Shown piece by piece: positions 29,631 to 37,025 of a stretch of DNA of 64,000 bases (its first letter is position 1; every line of letters starts with the position of its first letter). The notes under the pieces are model-generated. The model searched no databases, had not been told where the DNA came from, and saw only the letters and a list, made by a program, of their open reading frames with translations. The position numbers and the translations under genes are program-made. Source of the DNA: Paraflavitalea pollutisoli (GTDB taxonomy: Bacteria > Bacteroidota > Bacteroidia > Chitinophagales > Chitinophagaceae); the NCBI RefSeq assembly GCF_029360705.1, contig NZ_JARKMX010000008.1, positions 2,348,202 to 2,412,201 of the forward strand, read 5' to 3'.

Positions 29631-30437
29631 TTAGCCTGATTGCGAAGAACGATCGTGTTCATAAATAAAAGCAGTCTGCCTGGAGGAAGCGACTTTACTG
29701 AATACCATATCGATCAGGTCAACATCCATGAGCCATTTGGAAGCCCCGTTAAAATGTGCCTGCGCGGGCCTGGTACCGGCCAAACAACTGTACAACCTGC
29801 CCTGCTCCACCATAAAGTTCTTTGCAAACCATTGTTTCAGATTGTGGTAGTAGGCAACGGTGTTCCTTTCTATACCGGAAGCCGGCGCGTCCTCCCCAAA
29901 GGGCGGAGAAAACGTGTGAAAGATTTCACAGGCCGTATCCAGGCCGACCAGGTGCTGGTTGTCAAAAAAACGTTTGGTCCATACGTACTGATTGCTTTCG
30001 GGAAAACGATCGCCTGCGACGGGATTGACTGCCAGCAGGTTTTTGATGACTCCACAACGACCTACAAATCCCCCGCTGTTGAGAAACCTGAATGGCGAAT
30101 TGCTGGGAGGATATTCACTGGCAAGACTGCTGTCGGGCCAGCAGCCTGCTTCCGCAGAAAAGACCAATTCCTTTCCCATGCTTTCAAATTTGGCAACAAT
30201 CTCCTCCTCTCCTGCAAGCATGACCGCATCGTTGCCATCGGTAAAGAATATCAGTTCATCGTCGGGCACCGCTCGCACAAGGTAGCTCAACAGGAGCTGA
30301 TCTTTGATGCGATTGGAAGGAAACGATGCACCTGCGTGAACGAGCACAACCATCTCCAGCTGGTTAATGATACAAGACAGCCTGAGCAGATTGAATCCGG
30401 GGTGTCCGGGATCGTTTATTACAGTAACTATTTTCAT
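29631..30437 (-). CDS. PLOD-like glycosyltransferase (procollagen lysyl hydroxylase GT-domain homologue)
   Basis: A 268-residue protein resembling the glycosyltransferase domain of lysyl hydroxylases (PLOD) and related bacterial enzymes. Markers are VVLVHAGASFPSNRIK, the metal-binding-type motif FFTDGNDAVML near residue 75, and FRFLNSGGFVGR near residue 120. Such domains transfer glucose or galactose to hydroxylated residues. It is the first gene of the leftward operon. I start at ATG 30437 (MKIVTVIND); the frame is open further to a TTG but the added residues are atypical. No promoter motif was identified. Confidence 0.72.
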   Translation of the reverse strand: MKIVTVINDPGHPGFNLLRLSCIINQLEMVVLVHAGASFPSNRIKDQLLLSYLVRAVPDDELIFFTDGNDAVMLAGEEEIVAKFESMGKELVFSAEAGCWPDSSLASEYPPSNSPFRFLNSGGFVGRCGVIKNLLAVNPVAGDRFPESNQYVWTKRFFDNQHLVGLDTACEIFHTFSPPFGEDAPASGIERNTVAYYHNLKQWFAKNFMVEQGRLYSCLAGTRPAQAHFNGASKWLMDVDLIDMVFSKVASSRQTAFIYEHDRSSQSG

Positions 30438-30649
30438 GCTGCAACATTTTATGGGCCATTCCTTCTTTAGTACCGGGAAGGCATTACCTGCAAGCGTGAA
30501 GGCACAGTACGTTTCCGCAAGCAATGGAGGTCCAAATTAGGGGAAGCAGGTTGCAGCAAACAGGCGGGAATACGAATTCGTCCTGCGGTTTTTGCGAAAC
30601 TTTTGGAAATGGCCCGACAGCCTGTGCGCGCAGCAGCGTCGGTTGGCCA

Positions 30650-31198
30650 CTATTGCAGCTTCTTTTGCGCGTTGAGTTCGTGGATGAGTGTGGGTGTATT
30701 GCGCCGGTCAGTGATGGTGACGCCAGCCAGCGTACCGGGATACCCCAACGACATGACCACCCTGTTTTCGGTATAAAACCCAGGAGTTTTAGGCCACAGC
30801 TGCATGGTGATCGATTGGTCGCAGGAGGAACTGGAGTAGTTGGGTTTGTTCACGAAATAATACACCACGTTATTATTGAGTGTAATCGCCATCGGCTGGT
30901 TGTCTTTCAGCTTACTGAGCCGTTGCCAGGCGGCATCGCTGACCTCCCAGTAACGATCTTCGACCGAGTAGCTGATGATATCGTTGTTGCCGACGATGGG
31001 GCTACTGCTCAGTTTGGCGTTGTCGGGATCGACCTGGCATTTGCCGGCCAGCAATGTCGCAGATTCAAGTTCGTAGAACGCCACCTTCCCTTTTCCTGCA
31101 CGGGCATCACCGTGCTCGTCATTGTCTTTATCACAGCCAGCAAAGGTCAATGTCAGCAATAAGGCGAGGGCAGCTAGTTTGGAGGGCATACAGCTCAT
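30650..31198 (-). CDS. Predicted lipoprotein, unknown function
   Basis: A protein of about 182 residues with a Spase II signal: hydrophobic core LAALALLLTLTF followed by lipobox FAGC and the acidic DKDNDE tail that in Bacteroidota often accompanies surface export. The mature part has four further Cys residues and no recognized domain. ATG 31198 and ATG 31189 are both reasonable starts. It is 212 bp from the glycosylation operon and lies alone on its strand. Confidence 0.7.
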   Translation of the reverse strand: MSCMPSKLAALALLLTLTFAGCDKDNDEHGDARAGKGKVAFYELESATLLAGKCQVDPDNAKLSSSPIVGNNDIISYSVEDRYWEVSDAAWQRLSKLKDNQPMAITLNNNVVYYFVNKPNYSSSSCDQSITMQLWPKTPGFYTENRVVMSLGYPGTLAGVTITDRRNTPTLIHELNAQKKLQ

Positions 31199-31864
31199 TT
31201 TGCCTGGTGACCACATAAATCGCCCGACTGTTGCATGGCTGGTATCTACGGCTTACATATCATTTATTGTACTATCTGCCTATCGACTAATATGTATGAC
31301 ATATACCTCTAATCTTGGACGGCGATTTCGGGGCTGCTGCCAGACCGGTAAATGCCCGAAAAAGGCCAGGTTAAAACTGACCATTTTTCCCGTTAAAACA
31401 CAGTTTATGGGTCAGGATTTCAATTTCTGAAAAACTGACAGCCTGAAAAAAACTAAATCCTTTTAGTGACCGGGTCTTAAACGCCTGTTCTCCCCGCCGG
31501 CCAATCCGAGCTCCAAGGCCGTCTTTTGGCCGGATGTTTCTCTGGCTATGCTCTGCACATGCTCTAAACACTCTCTGGTGATCCTCTCCTTTACAGAGCT
31601 AGCGCAGAGCATGTGCAGAACATGTGATGAGGAGGTGCAGAGGAGCGGCCGAGAACCCATTATGTATTACATAACAGGCAATTGAGGTGTTGTGTTGCGG
31701 CGGCCTCCGGTCGCCCAAACAGTCTTCCCGGGCGACAAAGGACCAACAACAGCCGCTTCTTCACGCATTTTTAACAGCCTCGTTGGTTGCATCTACACAA
31801 TAATCGACAACTTGCTGTTGTGCCACCCACTCATTAAATTCGTGGCTTATCCAAATTCCGGACT
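31199..31864. other. Gene-free spacer with inverted repeats
   Basis: About 660 bp without a credible gene. It holds a nearly perfect 17-bp inverted repeat (arms 31549-31565 and 31606-31622, 16 of 17 matching, 40 bp apart) and a perfect 7-bp dyad GTCGCCC/GGGCGAC (31710-31716 and 31730-31736). The first could fold as a cruciform or RNA hairpin; no transposase or target duplication is associated. The segment before 31865 must carry the promoter of the secreted-protein gene, but no clear element was seen. Confidence 0.5.
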
Positions 31865-32494
31865 ATGCGTATCTTTTTGCCTCTCTTCTTATTGATCAGC
31901 ACCATTTGTCTTGCGCAGGATGAAGAATTCCGCGACTTCCGCAACAGAAAAGACAATTTCAACAAGATCAGCCAGAAAGATATCCGGGCCGATATCTCCA
32001 ATTTTACCATGGCCGGCATCGATGAAAGCATCAGCAAACTCGGACTGAAAACCGTGCCCGTAAAATCTTTCGGCAGCGATTATATGACTTTCGATAATGG
32101 TAACATCAAGGTAACCATTAAGACCGGCGTTTTCAACGAGACGAAGCACAAGATCATGCTGGAAGAAAAACATGTGGTGAAAATAGACGGCAAACCCTAC
32201 TACGGCAATTATGGCGAGATGCCCCGCATCACCATCGAAGAAGTGTTTGTGATGGTCGGCAAAGACACGGTGCAGATCCCAAAAACAGCTTATTTCGACC
32301 TGTACGAACCAGCTTTCTTTTACACGGATAAAGACGGCACCTCCAAAACCCGCAATGGCGTATTCCTGTCCAACGATGGCAATACCTTCTACATCTACAT
32401 GCTCAACACCAACCACAAAGGCAATGAGTACACCTGGGTCATCCGCAACAAGCAGTTCCTGCGCCGTGTGGTCGACTTCGATGTATTGAAATAG
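31865..32494 (+). CDS. Secreted protein of unknown function
   Basis: A 209-residue protein with a clear Spase I signal peptide (MRIFLPLFLLISTICLA, cleavage probably before QDEE). The mature part is rich in beta-type stretches and charged residues, with no Cys and no recognized motif, and should be periplasmic. It is followed 68 bp later by a membrane protein on the same strand, so the two may be co-transcribed. I do not recognize the family. Confidence 0.75.
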   Translation: MRIFLPLFLLISTICLAQDEEFRDFRNRKDNFNKISQKDIRADISNFTMAGIDESISKLGLKTVPVKSFGSDYMTFDNGNIKVTIKTGVFNETKHKIMLEEKHVVKIDGKPYYGNYGEMPRITIEEVFVMVGKDTVQIPKTAYFDLYEPAFFYTDKDGTSKTRNGVFLSNDGNTFYIYMLNTNHKGNEYTWVIRNKQFLRRVVDFDVLK

Positions 32495-32562
32495 TCATGT
32501 AGTGGGTTGCCCCCTCATTTGAGCGATTACAGCGCAGCTTAATTCGACGCACCTTCGTTTAC

Positions 32563-33510
32563 ATGCAGCAATCCTTTGCACAACGGTTGGGTTCGGTAGC
32601 CAGGTTCATAGGCTCCCTGCTACTCACTGTCGTTGCAGGAGGACTGGCCTGGTTCTTTTACCAGCAACACCTCGACCAGCAACAATACAACCAGGTGATA
32701 CGCGAAGGCACGCGCGTAGTGGTCACCACCACCGATGTCAACCGTGCCTCCCGCACCAGGACGGACGCCTTCATGAACGTCGCCTACATCAGCTTTGACT
32801 ATCAGCAAAAGGCCTATACGATCCGGTATCACCAAGACAGCAGCTGGCTGAGCACCGGCGACCGGGTAACCCTCTATTACCATCCGGGGCTCGATCGATT
32901 TCGCCAACCCAGGGGCTATGGGGCATTTAGCAGCAAAAACCGGCAATCGAAGCTCATCGGCTATACTTTTCTGCATGGGTGGAATGCAGAACGCAAATGG
33001 CTGGTGGCCACACTCGCGTTGACAGCCATATTCGTCATCCTCGCCTGCGGGCTGCTGGCCATGATTTCCGGACTAAGCATATTCCGCCTGGTGGGCCGCA
33101 TCATCTTTATCGGCCTGCTGCTGACTGGCGTCGCCTACCTCAGCTACAATAGCTGGCGTTACTACCAGTACTACCACCAGGTAAAATCCGGTGGCAAAGA
33201 AGCAACCGTACAGGTATTGAGTACCAGCCGCCACGCCGTATCGCGCCGCAGCTCCTGGTGGTATACTTACGAAGCCACGGTGCTACACAACAAACAGGAA
33301 CGCGTCATTCCCATCGAAGAGTCCGAATACGACCGGTTGAAGCCCGGCGATCCACTGCAGGCTTATTACAACCCGACGCTCAACGATATGATGTCGGTGA
33401 ACCATACACCCGACAACACCAACCTGCTGGCGGCCGCGTTCGCCGGTCTGCTCCTGATCATTGTTGGCTGGCAGTCTGTGAAAAAACTGCGCCGCCAACG
33501 CACTGCCTGA
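32563..33510 (+). CDS. Membrane protein with two DUF3592-like segments
   Basis: A 315-residue inner-membrane protein with four likely transmembrane segments (about residues 16-34, 150-168, 174-195 and 285-300). Two extracytoplasmic segments repeat one pattern: a strand, a Tyr-rich exchange region, then GDRVTLYYHPGLD (near residue 104) and GDPLQAYYNPTLN (near 260). The G-D-x-V/L-x-x-Y-Y-x-P motif is typical of DUF3592 proteins, and its duplication suggests an internal repeat. Function is unknown. The gene ends 112 bp before a GntR-type regulator. Confidence 0.75.
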   Translation: MQQSFAQRLGSVARFIGSLLLTVVAGGLAWFFYQQHLDQQQYNQVIREGTRVVVTTTDVNRASRTRTDAFMNVAYISFDYQQKAYTIRYHQDSSWLSTGDRVTLYYHPGLDRFRQPRGYGAFSSKNRQSKLIGYTFLHGWNAERKWLVATLALTAIFVILACGLLAMISGLSIFRLVGRIIFIGLLLTGVAYLSYNSWRYYQYYHQVKSGGKEATVQVLSTSRHAVSRRSSWWYTYEATVLHNKQERVIPIEESEYDRLKPGDPLQAYYNPTLNDMMSVNHTPDNTNLLAAAFAGLLLIIVGWQSVKKLRRQRTA

Positions 33511-33622
33511 TTCTTTTTGACAATATTTATCGCGGGTGAATTATATTTATGACGCCGGTAAGGATGCCGGCCACGGTTGCCCATGATCCTCCCACGGATC
33601 GATCGACCCATAAAAACAAGTC

Positions 33623-34633
33623 ATGAAGCTGCTCAGCATTAATGTTAGCCATATACCAAGTAAGATCAAGCAGATCGTCTATGCCGTATCCCTCAATATC
33701 GACAATGGCACTTTAACACCCCATACCAAACTTCCCAGCATCAATGATTTCAGCGCCAACTGGCAATACGGACGCGACACCGTCGAGAAGGCCTACCGCG
33801 AACTCATTGCCGAAGGATACATTTATGCGGTGCCTGCCAAAGGCTACTATGTCGTGGGTAAAAAAGACAAGAAACTGAAGGTATTGCTGATCTTCAATAA
33901 GCTGAGCTCGTACAAAAAGATCATCTATTACAGTTTCCTCGAAACACTGAAAGACAAAGCTGTCGTTGACCTGCAAATACATCATTACGATGTACGCCGC
34001 CTGGAAGAGATACTGGAAGCCAACACCGGCAAGTATCACTACTATGCGATCATGCCGCATTTCTTTCACAAGACCAGTAAAAAGGCCTACCTGAAAGTAT
34101 TGAAATCGATACCTACCTCACAGCTACTGATACTCGACAAGCAGGTTCCCGAGCTGGGCAAGTACCAGATGTCCGTGTACCAGGACTTCAAGGAAGACAT
34201 CCGCGAGGTACTGGAATCATCCGTGAAGCTGCTGAAAAAGTACAACCGGCTTACGATCGTATTCCCGATGCAGAGCAATCACCCGCGGGATATCATCGAT
34301 GGTTGTACGGAGTTTTGCAAACACCATGGCAAGCAGTTCGATGTACTATCGAGCCTGGACAAAGAAACTCCGAAGGCTGGCACAGTATACATCGTAACGG
34401 CAGAGTCGGACCTGGCACAACTGATCAAACAATCGCGGGAAGCGGGCTTACAACCCGGCAAGCAGGTGGGCATTATCTCCTTCAATGAAACCGTATTGAA
34501 AGAGCTGCTGGAGATCACGGTAGTGACTACCGATTTTGAGGCCATGGGACACACGGCAGCGAACCTGTTGCTGCACAAAGAAGTGAAGCAGGTAAAAAAC
34601 CCCTTTAGGATGATTGTTCGAAAGTCGCTGTAA
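33623..34633 (+). CDS. GntR-family regulator with LacI-like sensor domain
   Basis: A 336-residue transcription regulator. Residues 10-75 form a GntR winged helix (LPSINDFSANWQYGRDTVEKAYRELI), followed by a periplasmic-binding-protein-like effector domain (about 85-330; PGKQVGIISFNETVLKELL near the end). In Bacteroidota such fusions usually govern sugar or amino-sugar genes. No catabolic operon is adjacent, so the target is unclear; the putative RNA locus begins about 80 bp downstream. The ligand cannot be read from the sequence. Confidence 0.87.
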   Translation: MKLLSINVSHIPSKIKQIVYAVSLNIDNGTLTPHTKLPSINDFSANWQYGRDTVEKAYRELIAEGYIYAVPAKGYYVVGKKDKKLKVLLIFNKLSSYKKIIYYSFLETLKDKAVVDLQIHHYDVRRLEEILEANTGKYHYYAIMPHFFHKTSKKAYLKVLKSIPTSQLLILDKQVPELGKYQMSVYQDFKEDIREVLESSVKLLKKYNRLTIVFPMQSNHPRDIIDGCTEFCKHHGKQFDVLSSLDKETPKAGTVYIVTAESDLAQLIKQSREAGLQPGKQVGIISFNETVLKELLEITVVTTDFEAMGHTAANLLLHKEVKQVKNPFRMIVRKSL

Positions 34634-34720
34634 TCCGCTACCAGCCTATATCACATTGACCATACAACATTCACCGAAATGCATAACTGTTAAAAATATT
34701 TAAAAATAGTTTGTTTAAAT

Positions 34721-34752
34721 TTGGCAACAACGAAAAATTATTTTCATCTTTG
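34721..34752 (+). promoter_or_regulatory. Bacteroidota-type promoter
   Basis: A -33 TTG (34721-34723) is separated by 21 bp from CATCTTTG (34745-34752), one mismatch from the TAnnTTTG -7 consensus of Bacteroidota primary sigma factors. The upstream DNA is very A/T-rich. The start site would be near 34758, giving a purine-rich leader of about 24 nt before the small ORF at 34781. It is the first promoter of the tRNA-fragment/slipin locus. Confidence 0.7.
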
Positions 34753-34780
34753 CACAGCAAAACAAAATAAACAACAGCAA

Positions 34781-34873
34781 ATGATTCGCCTACAATCAAA
34801 CAATAAAAAAAGCTTCCGGATGTATCCAGTGGGTACAGAGGCGGACTGCGGGGCGGGTTATACTGCTGAATGA
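34781..34873 (+). CDS. Possible 30-residue leader peptide
   Basis: ATG to TGA encodes 30 residues beginning MIRLQSNNKKSF and ending GAGYTAE. The ATG follows an A-rich stretch (aacaaaataaacaacagcaa), the usual initiation context in this phylum, and comes just after a good promoter. A strong terminator follows 29 bp later. It may be a real small protein, a leader peptide controlling the terminator, or a chance ORF in a small RNA. No homologue is recognized. Confidence 0.45.
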   Translation: MIRLQSNNKKSFRMYPVGTEADCGAGYTAE

Positions 34874-34901
34874 GTTGAAAACAACGAATTCGATATAACA
34901 C

Positions 34902-34932
34902 AAGCCCCGCAACGATTGCGGGGCTTTTTTTT
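34902..34932 (+). terminator. Intrinsic terminator
   Basis: A perfect stem AAGCCCCGC/GCGGGGCTT with a 7-nt loop (AACGATT) is followed by an uninterrupted run of T residues. It would end a transcript of about 175 nt from the promoter at 34721-34752. Confidence 0.88.
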
Positions 34933-35129
34933 ATGTAAATATTTCTGATGAAACAATTATCAGCAGGTCATAGTACGTGTGCCTCGACGTGGCTAAACCA
35001 GGTATTCCCCGGCGGTAAACGCTGTGCGCATACACCTGCCGGTATGAATTTCATCATTGTTCGGGAAAGTATAGCCAAACGACCGTGTGTGCCACCTGGC
35101 GCTGTGTAAAAGCAGCAGCAGGAGCAGCA
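34933..35129 (+). ncRNA. Candidate small RNA between two terminators
   Basis: About 200 bp bounded by two rho-independent terminators in the same direction, which implies a second transcript starting here or read-through from 34758. No ORF looks convincing. Complementary patches such as CCAGGT (near 35008) with ACCTGG (near 35094) could fold the segment. No promoter meeting the -33/-7 rule was found. Leftward frames here translate partly into PARFERASS-like peptides, a known artefact of reading tRNA sequence backwards. Confidence 0.35.
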
Positions 35130-35160
35130 GCCCGGTCGGACAACGACCGGGCTTTTTTTT
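35130..35160 (+). terminator. Intrinsic terminator
   Basis: A perfect 9-bp stem GCCCGGTCG/CGACCGGGC with loop GACAA is followed by eight T residues. It is the second strong terminator within 260 bp and lies immediately before the tRNA 3'-half. Genes downstream must have their own promoter or depend on read-through. Confidence 0.88.
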
Positions 35161-35170
35161 GCCCCAACAC

Positions 35171-35205
35171 CCCGGAAGATGCACGTTCGAATCGTGCCGG
35201 GATGA
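35171..35205 (+). pseudogene. Orphan 3' half of a tRNA
   Basis: The segment reads as anticodon-stem 3' strand CCCGG, short variable region AAGAT, a perfect T-arm (GCACG-TTCGAAT-CGTGC), acceptor 3' strand CGGGATG and discriminator A. No matching 5' acceptor strand (CATCCCG or a wobble variant) is found within the locus. It aligns closely with the 3' half of the tRNA-Lys that follows 10 bp later, and both are followed by CAAAC. It is either a decayed tRNA or a deliberate fragment. Confidence 0.7.
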
Positions 35206-35214
35206 CAAACTTTA

Positions 35215-35287
35215 CGGCTTGTAGCTCAACTGGAAGAGTCACCGGCTTTTAACCGGAAGGTTGCGCGTTCGATCCGCGCCGGGCCGA
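35215..35287 (+). tRNA. Divergent tRNA-Lys (anticodon UUU)
   Basis: A 73-nt cloverleaf: acceptor CGGCTTG/CGGGCCG (7 bp with two G-U pairs), T8 A9, D-arm GCTC-AACTGGAA-GAGT with one G-U, anticodon arm CCGG-CTTTTAA-CCGG with anticodon TTT at 35248-35250, variable region, and T-arm GCGCG-TTCGATC-CGCGC. Oddities are an A-A mismatch at the base of the anticodon stem, a C at position 26 and the wobble-rich acceptor. It does not look like a housekeeping bacterial tRNA-Lys, so it may be an accessory or non-decoding tRNA. CCA is not encoded. Confidence 0.75.
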
Positions 35288-35406
35288 CAAACAGTAACGC
35301 TTAAAACGAAAAAAATGAAAAGAAGTCAACCCTTCATAATGACAGGAATGGTAAGCGCTGCCACAGCATGGCACCGCAGTTTCCGAACGGAACAAATAAC
35401 TTCATT
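35288..35406 (+). other. Leader of the basic-protein gene with overlapping frame
   Basis: After the tRNA an A-rich tract (cttaaaacgaaaaaa) precedes ATG 35315, which opens a 67-residue frame (start MKRSQPFIMTG) overlapping the next gene in another frame and ending at 35518. A compact dyad TTCCGAACGGAA lies just before the main gene. The overlapping frame could be a coupled leader peptide or chance; codon choice gives no clear answer. Confidence 0.3.
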
Positions 35407-36144
35407 ATGGAGCGAAAACTTATCGAACAGTATGGGGAGGATATCCTCTCCTACCGATTGCGTACCGCGCGACAAAAGAAACGCGCGCAGTACGAGGATT
35501 TTGACAAGCGGCTATTAAAACTGGACAGGGAACGAAATGCACTTAACAAAACGAAAAGAAACCTGGGTTGGGAGCCATTGAACCCTCCCTACCAAAAAGG
35601 ATGGAAACGTTGCTTTGTATTAAGAGAGGATGTGGCCAAAAGCAAGCACGCTGCGTTTTATGAGGGTATCCTGAAAAAGATCAACACCTATGCCTACAGC
35701 AGCCTCAGATCATTCGCTGTAAGCAAGCGAAAAAAACGCAAAGGGCGCAAGCTAGTTAAAAAGGAGCAAGGGTTGCTGGAACCGGCAGACTGGCATATGG
35801 CGAAACTGAAATTCACTCCATTGGAGATGCAGCAGTTTCATGAAACGTATAAGTATGACGCTTACAAGTGCCTGGTACGTCATTGGGTATTTAATGAACC
35901 ATGGAGATTCGTATTAAAAGTATCTCCCAATATGATCACTGAGGTTAAAAGGCGCGATGCAGTCATTGAAGCGAGACTAGCTGAACTGGACGATTACCTG
36001 CAGCAGGTAAAAAACAGTACCCGTTTGGTAACCTTGAAATATGGCCACCACTGGTGGCATCGCGGTTCCTCGAAACGGCAACACAAAGACATATTCAACA
36101 ACAAATCATTAAGTCAGATACTGGACATGATCAAGGAAACCTAA
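35407..36144 (+). CDS. Highly basic protein of unknown function
   Basis: A 245-residue protein (13 more if ATG 35368 is used) with no signal peptide or membrane segment. It is very rich in Lys and Arg, with clusters TARQKKRAQ near the start and SKRKKRKGRKLVKKEQG near residue 110, a WEPLNPPYQKGWKRCFVLRED block near residue 55 and a C-terminal KYGHHWWHRGSSKRQHKD. The charge pattern suggests nucleic-acid binding, probably RNA given the setting; this is inference. I do not recognize the family. It is followed 11 bp later by the YkuK-like gene, so they form an operon. ATG 35407 is preferred because an A/T-rich leader precedes it. Confidence 0.75.
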   Translation: MERKLIEQYGEDILSYRLRTARQKKRAQYEDFDKRLLKLDRERNALNKTKRNLGWEPLNPPYQKGWKRCFVLREDVAKSKHAAFYEGILKKINTYAYSSLRSFAVSKRKKRKGRKLVKKEQGLLEPADWHMAKLKFTPLEMQQFHETYKYDAYKCLVRHWVFNEPWRFVLKVSPNMITEVKRRDAVIEARLAELDDYLQQVKNSTRLVTLKYGHHWWHRGSSKRQHKDIFNNKSLSQILDMIKET

Positions 36145-36155
36145 AACACAACAAC

Positions 36156-36632
36156 ATGGAACAGCAATGGCAGCGGTTGGATGGTTCTGCCATCCGCCGC
36201 CCGATCGAAGAAGAGGTAAGATCGGTATTGGCAAGAGAAAAAGCAACCGGACATGACCTGAAAGTATGCATTGGTACGGATAGCCAGGTAAGAGCGGGCA
36301 CCATCGCATTCGCTACGGTGATCGTCTTCCTCCGCAAAGGACGCGGTGGCTTCATGTACGTACTGAGCGACACCTCCCGTCAACGCATGAGTTTGAAAGA
36401 ACGGATGCTGACCGAAGTGAGCAAAAGTATCGAAGTAGCCTACCCCCTGTGCGGCCTGTTTACCGCCTACGATGTAGACCTGGAAGTACATGCCGATATC
36501 AACACCAACCCCCAGTTCGACAGTAACCATGCCTTGAAAGATGCGATGGGCTATATCATGGGGATGGGATTTGCCTTCAAAGCCAAGCCCTATGCTTTTG
36601 CGAGTTCCTGTTGCGCCGATAAGGCCGTGTAG
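36156..36632 (+). CDS. YkuK/DUF458 RNase H-fold protein
   Basis: A 158-residue protein of the YkuK (DUF458) family, predicted to have a ribonuclease H-like fold. Typical motifs are VCIGTDSQ near residue 40 with the first acidic residue, LKERMLTEVSKSIEVA, LEVHADINTNPQFDSN with a second acidic pair, and the C-terminal GMGFAFKAKPYAFASS. Biochemical roles of the family are poorly known; an RNA-directed nuclease or non-catalytic RNA binder is plausible. The start follows the A-rich leader AAAACACAACAAC. It lies between a basic unknown protein and tRNA-like units, with a slipin downstream. Confidence 0.85.
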   Translation: MEQQWQRLDGSAIRRPIEEEVRSVLAREKATGHDLKVCIGTDSQVRAGTIAFATVIVFLRKGRGGFMYVLSDTSRQRMSLKERMLTEVSKSIEVAYPLCGLFTAYDVDLEVHADINTNPQFDSNHALKDAMGYIMGMGFAFKAKPYAFASSCCADKAV

Positions 36633-36670
36633 GCAACCATCAACAACAAACAATTCCGCAAACTGGGATC

Positions 36671-36907
36671 GTGACGGTCGATGTATCTGTAACACAGATC
36701 ACATTCAGCAGTCCTGACCGATACCAGGAACGAAATCGGCACCGCCTGGTCGATGCACTTTTGAGAGAAGTACATTCAGCAGTCCGGCACGGGCGCCGGC
36801 CTTCGTTCAACACGCATAAAAAGCTTGCTTCACGGCAAGAAGGGCTCTGGACCTGTAGTCAGGAAACCAGGCTGATGTTTACACGCATCGCAGTGCAGCC
36901 GTCGTAA
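36671..36907 (+). CDS. Possible small ORF (GTG start), doubtful
   Basis: A 78-residue frame starts at GTG after an A-rich tract (aacaacaaacaattccgcaaa) and is rich in Arg and Gln. It contains a 14-bp direct repeat ACATTCAGCAGTCC (36701-36714 and 36772-36785). It ends about 40 bp before the permuted tRNA-like units. It may be a small RNA-binding protein, or non-coding leader that happens to be open. Confidence 0.3.
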   Translation: MTVDVSVTQITFSSPDRYQERNRHRLVDALLREVHSAVRHGRRPSFNTHKKLASRQEGLWTCSQETRLMFTRIAVQPS

Positions 36908-36950
36908 CGTGCTGTATGCTGTTCCGGCGCAGCGCAGGGCCCTCCAAAGA

Positions 36951-37017
36951 TTCGTGGGTCGGGGGTTCGACTCCCCTTAGGGATAAATCCCTATAGCTCA
37001 GCTGGCAGAGCAACGAA
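36951..37017 (+). ncRNA. Circularly permuted tRNA-like unit A
   Basis: The elements of one tRNA occur in the order 3' half then 5' half. First come anticodon-stem strand TTCGT (36951-36955), variable GGGTC, T-arm GGGGG-TTCGACT-CCCCT (36961-36977) and acceptor strand TAGGGAT (36978-36984). After two A residues follow acceptor strand ATCCCTA (36987-36993), T8 A9, D-arm GCTC-AGCTGGCA-GAGC (36996-37011) and anticodon-stem strand ACGAA (37013-37017). Acceptor strands pair 7/7, anticodon strands 5/5, D-stem 4/4 and T-stem 5/5 with one G-T. As transcribed, the acceptor end is closed by a tiny loop and has no free CCA, while the anticodon loop is open. Confidence 0.75.
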
Positions 37018-37025
37018 CCGTTAGT

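Noticed and set aside
30438-30649. A RiPP precursor gene upstream of the PLOD-like glycosyltransferase
   Set aside because: Frames in this spacer are short, lack a leader/core pattern and Cys/Ser/Thr-rich tail, and have no A-rich start context.
31549-31622. Insertion sequence ends
   Set aside because: No transposase frame, no target duplication and only 40 bp between the arms.
34993-35242. Leftward frames with PARFERASS / SRHDSNVHLPG-like peptides
   Set aside because: Such peptides are the usual artefact of translating tRNA T-arm regions backwards; they overlap the tRNA 3' half and a terminator.
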